A stretch of 64,000 nt of DNA from Acidovorax delafieldii (lineage in GTDB: Bacteria; Pseudomonadota; Gammaproteobacteria; Burkholderiales; Burkholderiaceae_C). The stretch covers positions 26,670-90,669 of the forward strand of contig DFQQ01000011.1 in the NCBI GenBank assembly GCA_002377855.1, given 5' to 3'. This document shows, one piece after another, positions 58,447 through 64,000 of this stretch. The notes under the pieces were generated by a model. The model had not been told where the DNA came from and ran no database searches. It saw only the letters and a list, made by a program, of their open reading frames with translations. How positions within the stretch are numbered: position 1 is the stretch's first letter; the number at the start of each line of letters is the position of its first letter. The translations under genes and the position numbers were made by a program.

Positions 58447-61209
58447 ATGGCAACCAACTTCCTCACCAAAATTTTCGGCAGCCGAAACGACCGGCTTCTC
58501 AAGCAATACCGCAAGGTGGTTGCTCGCATCAATGCCATGGAGCCCGATTACGAGAAGCTGTCGGACGACTCACTGCGCGCCAAGACCCAGGAGTTCAAAG
58601 ACCGCGTCGCCAAGGGCGAGTCGCTCGACGCAATTCTTCCTGAGGCCTTTGCGGTGGTGCGCGAGGGTTCAAAGCGTGTCATGAAGATGCGCCACTTTGA
58701 TGTGCAGATGCTTGGCGGCATGGCGCTGCACCATGGCAAGATCTCTGAAATGCGCACCGGAGAAGGCAAGACCCTGACTGCCACGCTGCCGGTTTACCTC
58801 AATGCACTCTCTGGCAAGGGGGTGCACGTGGTCACGGTGAACGATTACCTGGCCAACCGCGATGCCCAATGGATGGGCCGCCTCTACAACTTTTTGGGCC
58901 TGACGGTCGGCATCAATTTGCCGAACATGCCGCGTGAGGAAAAGCAGGCGGCTTATCGCGCAGACATTACCTACGGCACCAACAACGAGTACGGTTTTGA
59001 CTACCTGCGCGACAACATGGTGTACGAAGCGCACGACCGTGTTCAGCAGGGGCTGAACTATGCGATCGTGGACGAGGTGGACTCCATCTTGATTGATGAG
59101 GCGCGCACCCCGCTCATCATCAGTGGTCAAGCGGAAGACCACACCGCGATGTACATCGCCATGAACAAGGTCGTGCCGCTGTTGGTGCGCCAAGAAGGCG
59201 AAGCCGACCCACGCACTGGCGAGGGCGTGATCAAGCCCGGTGATTTCACCCTGGATGAGAAGACCCACCAAGTCTTCTTGACCGAGCAGGGCCATGAGTC
59301 GGCAGAACGCATTCTGGCCAGCCAAGGCTTGATCGCGGAAGGGGCATCTGTGTATGACCCAGCCAACATCACTTTGATGCACCACCTGTATGCCGCGTTG
59401 CGTGCCAATCACCTCTACCACCGCGATCAACACTACGTGGTGCAAAACGGTGAGATCGTGATCGTTGACGAATTCACCGGCCGTCTCATGTCGGGCCGCC
59501 GCTGGAGCGATGGCTTGCACCAGGCCGTTGAGGCGAAGGAAGGCGTGAACATTCAGGCCGAAAACCAGACCCTGGCGTCGATCACTTTCCAGAACTACTT
59601 CCGCCTGTACAACAAGCTGGCGGGCATGACGGGCACCGCTGACACCGAGGCATACGAATTCCAGGAAATCTATGGCCTCGAAACCGTGGTCATCCCTCCT
59701 AACCGCCAAAGCTTGCGCGATGACCAACTTGACCGCGTCTACAAAACGACGCGTGAGAAGTACGAGGCGGCCATCAAGGACATTCGCGAATGCCATGAGC
59801 GCGGTCAGCCGGTGCTGGTGGGTACGACTTCGATCGAGAACTCCGAGATCATTGATCAGCTTCTGAACAAGGAAGGTTTACCCCACCAAGTGCTCAACGC
59901 CAAGCAGCACGCGCGTGAGGCCGACATCGTGGCGCAAGCGGGCCGCGAAGGGATGATCACCATTGCGACCAACATGGCTGGTCGCGGCACGGACATTGTG
60001 CTGGGCGGCAATATCGAGAAGCTCATCGCTGCCATTGAAACGGACGAGTCTCTGGATGAGACAGCTCGGCAAGCGCAGATTGAAAAGCTTCGAGCCGACT
60101 GGAAGGTCGACCACGAGAAGATCAAGGCCTTGGGCGGGCTGCGGATCATCGCCACGGAGCGCCATGAGTCCCGCCGCATTGACAACCAGTTGCGCGGCCG
60201 CTCGGGGCGCCAGGGCGATCCAGGTTCTTCCCGCTTTTACCTGAGCTTGGACGATTCACTGATGCGCATCTTCGCGGGTGACCGCGTCAAGGCCATCATG
60301 GACCGGCTGAAGATGCCCGATGGCGAGGCTATTGAAGCCGGGATCGTGACCCGCAGCATCGAGTCGGCACAGCGCAAGGTGGAGGCACGCAACTTCGATA
60401 TTCGCAAGCAGCTGCTGGAATACGACGACGTGGCCAACGACCAGCGCAAGGTGATCTACCAGCAGCGCAACGACATTCTGGATGCCACCGACCTGACTGA
60501 GGTGATTGCCGTGATGCGCGAGGACTCCATGACGGATCTCGTGCGCCAATACGTGCCCGCAGAGTCGGTCGAAGAGCAGTGGGACCTGCCCGCCTTGGAG
60601 AAGGCGCTCAACGAAGAGTGGCAGATTCCGGTGTCACTGCAAGAGATGGTGGCCCAGTCCGAATCCATCACCGACGAGGAGATCCTTGAGCGGGTCGTCA
60701 AATTGGCGCATGCTGCGTTTGATGCCAAGGTGGAGCAGGTAGGCCGCGACAACTTCACCCAGTTCGAGCGGGCAGTGCTGCTGCAGAGCTTCGACTCCAA
60801 CTGGCGCGACCACCTGAGCGCCTTGGACTATCTGCGCCAGGGCATCCATTTGCGCGGCTACGCCCAAAAGCAGCCCAAGCAGGAGTACAAGCGCGAAGCG
60901 TTTGAGCTGTTCCGCCAGTTGATTGACCAGGTGAAGAACGAAGTCACAAAGATCTTGATGACGGTGCAGGTGCAGTCATCAGCGCAGCTGGACGAAGCAG
61001 CCCAGCAGCTGGAGGCCCGTGCCGAACACATCACCAACATGACCTACACGGCGCCCACCGAAACCGGTGAGGTGGAAACCACGCCGGGTGGCGCAGGCAC
61101 CGGGGGCATCGACAACACGACGTTTGAAGGCATGCGCGTGGGCCGCAACGATCCTTGCCCTTGCGGCAGCGGAAAAAAATTCAAGCAGTGCCACGGCAAG
61201 CTGGCCTGA
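58447..61209 (+). CDS. secA: Preprotein translocase motor SecA
   Basis: ATPase that pushes unfolded preproteins through SecYEG. 920 residues: Walker A MRTGEGKT (102-109), DEAD-type IVDEVDSILIDEARTP, ATNMAGRGTDIVLGG in the second RecA domain, the helical scaffold and wing regions, and the C-terminal zinc motif CPCGSGKKFKQCHG that binds SecB and phospholipid. ATG 58447 begins the conserved NFLTKIFGSRNDR. No good ribosome site is seen in the 130-base leader, and I see no secM-like upstream gene. A terminator follows. Confidence 0.98.
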   Translation: MATNFLTKIFGSRNDRLLKQYRKVVARINAMEPDYEKLSDDSLRAKTQEFKDRVAKGESLDAILPEAFAVVREGSKRVMKMRHFDVQMLGGMALHHGKISEMRTGEGKTLTATLPVYLNALSGKGVHVVTVNDYLANRDAQWMGRLYNFLGLTVGINLPNMPREEKQAAYRADITYGTNNEYGFDYLRDNMVYEAHDRVQQGLNYAIVDEVDSILIDEARTPLIISGQAEDHTAMYIAMNKVVPLLVRQEGEADPRTGEGVIKPGDFTLDEKTHQVFLTEQGHESAERILASQGLIAEGASVYDPANITLMHHLYAALRANHLYHRDQHYVVQNGEIVIVDEFTGRLMSGRRWSDGLHQAVEAKEGVNIQAENQTLASITFQNYFRLYNKLAGMTGTADTEAYEFQEIYGLETVVIPPNRQSLRDDQLDRVYKTTREKYEAAIKDIRECHERGQPVLVGTTSIENSEIIDQLLNKEGLPHQVLNAKQHAREADIVAQAGREGMITIATNMAGRGTDIVLGGNIEKLIAAIETDESLDETARQAQIEKLRADWKVDHEKIKALGGLRIIATERHESRRIDNQLRGRSGRQGDPGSSRFYLSLDDSLMRIFAGDRVKAIMDRLKMPDGEAIEAGIVTRSIESAQRKVEARNFDIRKQLLEYDDVANDQRKVIYQQRNDILDATDLTEVIAVMREDSMTDLVRQYVPAESVEEQWDLPALEKALNEEWQIPVSLQEMVAQSESITDEEILERVVKLAHAAFDAKVEQVGRDNFTQFERAVLLQSFDSNWRDHLSALDYLRQGIHLRGYAQKQPKQEYKREAFELFRQLIDQVKNEVTKILMTVQVQSSAQLDEAAQQLEARAEHITNMTYTAPTETGEVETTPGGAGTGGIDNTTFEGMRVGRNDPCPCGSGKKFKQCHGKLA

Positions 61210-61225
61210 TGGCCGATTAGTTTCC

Positions 61226-61250
61226 AACACGGGCTGCGGCCCGTGTTTTC
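61226..61250 (+). terminator. Intrinsic terminator after secA
   Basis: Perfect 9-base stem AACACGGGC (61226-61234) / GCCCGTGTT (61239-61247) with a TGCG tetraloop, then TTC. It lies 17 bases after the secA stop. Confidence 0.85.
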
Positions 61251-61306
61251 ATTTGTACCCTCGTCTTTGCGCATAATCGTCCGCAGTTTTCTTGAAAGAG
61301 CACTCT

Positions 61307-62536
61307 ATGCCTGTAAATCTTCTGGCCCCTGTAGCGGCTGACCTGCGTCCCATCGCAGGTGTTCGTATTGGCGTGACCGAAGCGGGTGTCCGCAAAGCCA
61401 ATCGCAAAGACCTCACCGTGTTTTTGCTGGACGAAGGGGCCTGCGTGGCCGGCGTCTTCACGCAAAACCGGTTTTGCGCTGCGCCCGTGCAAGTGAGCCG
61501 CGAGCATTTGGCGGCAGGCAAGGGAGTGCGTGCCATGGTCATCAACACTGGCAATGCCAATGCAGGCACGGGGGCGGATGGCTTGGCGCGCGCACGCTCC
61601 ACCTGCCAAGCACTGGCGGGATTGCTGAACGTGGCGCCCGAGCAGGTGCTGCCTTTTTCCACCGGCGTGATCATGGAGTCCTTGCCCACCGACCGCATCG
61701 AGGCCGGTTTGCCCGCCGCGTTGGCCGATGCGCAGGCGGACCACTGGGCGCGCGCCGCCGAAGGCATCATGACCACGGACACCTTGCCCAAGGCGTTTAG
61801 CGCCCAGGCTGAGGTTGGAGGTGCCACCGTGTCCATCACCGGCATCAGCAAGGGCGCGGGCATGATCCGCCCCAACATGGCGACCATGCTGGGCTTTTTG
61901 GCGACCGATGCCTGTGTGGACGCGTCGGTGGTGCAACAACTGGCACGCCAACTCGCAGACCGCTCTTTCAATCGCGTCACGATTGATGGAGACACCTCGA
62001 CCAACGATTCATTCGTGGTGGTAGCGACCAACAAGGCCGCCCACGCACCCATCACCTCGCTGGAAAGCGCCGATGGGCAGGCGCTGCTGGCTGCGATGCT
62101 GGACGTGGCGCAAAAGCTGGCCCAGGCCATCGTGCGCGACGGCGAAGGCGCGACCAAGTTCATCACCGTGCGGGTGGAAGGTGGCAAGACCGGTGAAGAG
62201 TGCCGCCAGGTGGCCTATGCCATTGCCCATTCGCCCCTAGTGAAAACAGCCTTTTACGCCAGCGATCCAAACCTGGGCCGCATCTTGGCGGCGGTGGGCT
62301 ATGCCGGCATTGCTGACTTGGACCAGACACGGATCGACCTGTACCTGGACGACGTGCATGTGGCCGTGAGCGGTGGGCGCAACCCCGCCTACCGCGAGGA
62401 GGATGGCCAGCGCGTGATGAAGCAAAGCGAGATCACCGTGCGCGTGGTGCTGGGCCGTGGTGGTGCATCGGACACCGTGTGGACCTGCGACTTCAGCCAC
62501 GACTACGTGACGATCAACGCCGACTACCGGTCTTGA
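61307..62536 (+). CDS. argJ: Bifunctional ornithine acetyltransferase / N-acetylglutamate synthase
   Basis: Recycles the acetyl group in arginine synthesis. 409-residue precursor that cleaves itself at Ala192-Thr193 (RPNMATMLGFLATD), the new N-terminal Thr being the nucleophile. KGAGMI (182-187) and the VINTGNANAGTG segment (78-89) complete the active site. The C-terminus reads CDFSHDYVTINADYRS. ATG 61307 follows AAAGAG; a TTG five codons earlier is ignored. It stands directly after the secA terminator. Confidence 0.97.
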   Translation: MPVNLLAPVAADLRPIAGVRIGVTEAGVRKANRKDLTVFLLDEGACVAGVFTQNRFCAAPVQVSREHLAAGKGVRAMVINTGNANAGTGADGLARARSTCQALAGLLNVAPEQVLPFSTGVIMESLPTDRIEAGLPAALADAQADHWARAAEGIMTTDTLPKAFSAQAEVGGATVSITGISKGAGMIRPNMATMLGFLATDACVDASVVQQLARQLADRSFNRVTIDGDTSTNDSFVVVATNKAAHAPITSLESADGQALLAAMLDVAQKLAQAIVRDGEGATKFITVRVEGGKTGEECRQVAYAIAHSPLVKTAFYASDPNLGRILAAVGYAGIADLDQTRIDLYLDDVHVAVSGGRNPAYREEDGQRVMKQSEITVRVVLGRGGASDTVWTCDFSHDYVTINADYRS

Positions 62537-62591
62537 TTTGCTATTGAATTTGTAGCTGCTTGCGCTTGACAGTAAAGCGCTGGATGCCAAA
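62537..62591. repeat. Dispersed palindromic repeat, copy 11
   Basis: TTTGCTATTGAATTTGTAGC, then TGCTTGCGCTT, loop, AAAGCGCTGGATGCCAAA. It fills the whole argJ-ATPase spacer: it begins at the argJ stop and ends at the base before the next ATG. Confidence 0.9.
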
Positions 62592-63458
62592 ATGAATGAA
62601 AAATTTGAACGTCTGATGGAGCGGGCAGAGCAGCTCATCGCCCGCATCGAATCGGTGCTCCCTCAGCCCTTGGGGGCGCCCGATTGGTCGCAGGCCATTG
62701 CTTGGCGCTACCGCAAGCGCAGCAGCGGTCACGGCACGCTGGAGCCTGTGCGCCATGTCGCCTCCATGCAGTTGGCTGATCTCAAGGAGATCGACGGCCA
62801 AAAGGAAAAGATCGAGCGCAACACCCTGCAGTTTGTGCAAGGCAAAACCGCCAACAACGTGTTGCTGACGGGCGCCCGGGGCACAGGCAAGTCTTCTCTC
62901 ATCAAGGCTTGCCTGAATGCCTATGCAGGCCAGGGCCTGCGTCTGATCGAAGTGGACAAGGCCGATTTGACCGACCTGCCGGACATTGTGGATGTCGTGT
63001 GTGACCGGCCCGAGAAATTCATCATCTTCTGCGACGACCTGAGCTTTGAAGACGGCGAACCGGGCTACAAGGCCCTCAAGTCCATTCTGGACGGATCGGT
63101 GGCTGCTGCTACCCCCAACGTGCTGATCTATGCCACCAGCAACCGGCGCCATCTGTTGCCCGAATACATGTCGGAGAACCGCACGTACACCCATACGGAA
63201 GATGGCGAAGTGCATCCTGGTGAAGTCGTGGAGGAGAAAATTTCGCTGTCGGAACGCTTTGGCCTGTGGGTGAGCTTCTATCCCTTTAGCCAAGATGAGT
63301 ACCTGACTATCGTGGCCCAGTGGCTTTCAGCACTGGACGTGCCCGAGCCTGCGATTGACGTGGCTCGCCCCGAGGCGCTCGTGTGGGCCCTCGAGCGCGG
63401 CTCGCGCAGCGGGCGGGTGGCCTATCAGTTTGCACGCGACTACGCGGGGCGGCTATGA
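62592..63458 (+). CDS. DUF815-family AAA+ ATPase
   Basis: 288-residue P-loop ATPase: Walker A LLTGARGTGKSSLIKA (about 91-106), Walker B KFIIFCDDLSFEDGE near 142-156, a sensor-1-like NVLIYATSNRRHLLPEYM and arginine residues SERFGLWVSFYPF typical of DUF815. The exact function of the family is unknown; it is conserved next to argJ and mutT in many beta-proteobacteria. The start codon follows repeat copy 11 directly and has no ribosome site. The stop is 69 bases before the mutT ATG. Confidence 0.9.
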   Translation: MNEKFERLMERAEQLIARIESVLPQPLGAPDWSQAIAWRYRKRSSGHGTLEPVRHVASMQLADLKEIDGQKEKIERNTLQFVQGKTANNVLLTGARGTGKSSLIKACLNAYAGQGLRLIEVDKADLTDLPDIVDVVCDRPEKFIIFCDDLSFEDGEPGYKALKSILDGSVAAATPNVLIYATSNRRHLLPEYMSENRTYTHTEDGEVHPGEVVEEKISLSERFGLWVSFYPFSQDEYLTIVAQWLSALDVPEPAIDVARPEALVWALERGSRSGRVAYQFARDYAGRL

Positions 63459-63527
63459 GTGTTTGCGCGATACGTCGACTGGCGCCGGCCGGGTGCTGGC
63501 ATGCATGGCGCAGCCAGGGGCGTTGCC

Positions 63528-63935
63528 ATGGCTGAGGCTCGCAAGCACACCGAGGTCGCGGTCGGCATCCTGTTGCGTGAAGATGGCGCCATGCTGCTGT
63601 CCACCCGTCCGCCCGGCAAGCCGTACGCAGGGTACTGGGAATTTCCGGGGGGTAAGCTCGAAGCTGGGGAGTCCGTGGAGCAGGCACTGCGCCGTGAACT
63701 GGAAGAAGAACTGGGCATCACCATTGCCTCTGCCGAGGTCTGGAAGGTGACCGAGCACGATTACCCGCATGCTCTGGTGCGGTTGCACTGGTGCAAAGTG
63801 ACAGAGTGGAGCGGCGAATTCGAAATGCGCGAGGGCCAGTCCATGGCGTGGCAGAAATTCCCCCTCACGGTGAAACCAGTGCTGCCAGGAGCCTATCCTG
63901 TGCTGGAGTGGCTTGAGCAGGAGCAGGTAGTCTGA
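63528..63935 (+). CDS. mutT: 8-oxo-dGTP diphosphatase MutT
   Basis: Cleans the nucleotide pool of 8-oxo-dGTP. 135 residues with a complete Nudix box at 41-63 (GGKLEAGESVEQALRRELEE followed by ELG), all catalytic glutamates kept. It begins AEARKHTEVAVGILLREDGA. ATG 63528 has AGGGG upstream; an in-frame GTG at 63459 touching the previous stop is an alternative. The fused thiamine-phosphate synthase-like domain seen in some relatives is absent. Repeat copy 12 starts at its stop. Confidence 0.94.
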   Translation: MAEARKHTEVAVGILLREDGAMLLSTRPPGKPYAGYWEFPGGKLEAGESVEQALRRELEEELGITIASAEVWKVTEHDYPHALVRLHWCKVTEWSGEFEMREGQSMAWQKFPLTVKPVLPGAYPVLEWLEQEQVV

Positions 63936-63989
63936 TTTGCTCCTGATTTCGTAGCTGCTGGCGCTTATTGATAAAGCGCTAGTGTGGTG
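63936..63989. repeat. Dispersed palindromic repeat, copy 12
   Basis: TTTGCTCCTGATTTCGTAGC, then TGCTGGCGCTT, loop ATTGAT, AAAGCGCTAGTGTGGTG. It begins immediately after the mutT stop codon. Confidence 0.88.
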
Positions 63990-64000
63990 TCTCAAAAACA

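Overview
The window looks like chromosomal DNA of a Comamonadaceae member (Betaproteobacteria, Burkholderiales), most probably Acidovorax or a close relative. The grounds are the GC-rich codon use, the protein families, the gene orders petABC-sspAB and secA-argJ-ATPase-mutT, a ResB/CcsA (System II) cytochrome c maturation pair next to cytochrome c4, and dispersed intergenic repeats of a kind I associate with this family. There is no phage, IS element or CRISPR array. Nearly all of it is core metabolism, with one large accessory block: a Pel exopolysaccharide locus.

Layout. 1-1.2 kb: groEL (cut by the window edge) and groES, with an RpoH-type promoter beside a perfect CIRCE operator. 1.3-3.5 kb: a TetR-family remnant without its DNA-binding domain, and a chemoreceptor. 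3.5-9.7 kb: an NAD+ salvage cluster (nadM-Nudix, nadE, pncB, pncA) divergent from an NrtR-type regulator, with a palindrome between them. 9.9-17.3 kb: a heme-sensor-like diguanylate cyclase, a hemerythrin, metK with relic copies of its own 3' end downstream, two Kdo2-lipid A type acyltransferases, an alpha/beta hydrolase and engB. 17.4-23.4 kb: cytochrome c4, resB, ccsB and the MsrPQ methionine sulfoxide repair pair. 23.6-24.3 kb: a toxin-antitoxin pair with a double palindromic operator, fused by overlap to hisC.

24.3-45.1 kb: histidine biosynthesis in two halves, hisCBHA and hisFIE. Between them lies the complete pelABCDEFG operon on the opposite strand, plus a lipoprotein with a spherulin-4 (GH135-like) domain and a galE/PelX-like epimerase whose sugar-gatekeeper residue is cysteine. 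Together they suggest a self-contained Pel module: UDP-GalNAc supply (epimerase), polymerisation (PelF, with PelD sensing c-di-GMP), export (PelG, PelE, PelB, PelC), deacetylation and hydrolysis (PelA), and a possible second, outer-membrane-anchored Pel hydrolase.

45.1-64 kb: a small membrane protein, a patatin-like lipase, a HIT protein, tatABC, an HtrA-type protease, a NIF3 protein, pdxA, mscL, petABC (cytochrome bc1), sspAB, tRNA-Thr(UGU), dciA, an M23 peptidase, secA, argJ, an AAA ATPase and mutT.

Three repeat families stand out: twelve copies of a roughly 55-bp imperfect palindrome that repeatedly touches gene starts and stops, a 114-bp inverted-repeat element beside pncB, and a cluster of four short REP-like units at 4.7-4.9 kb.
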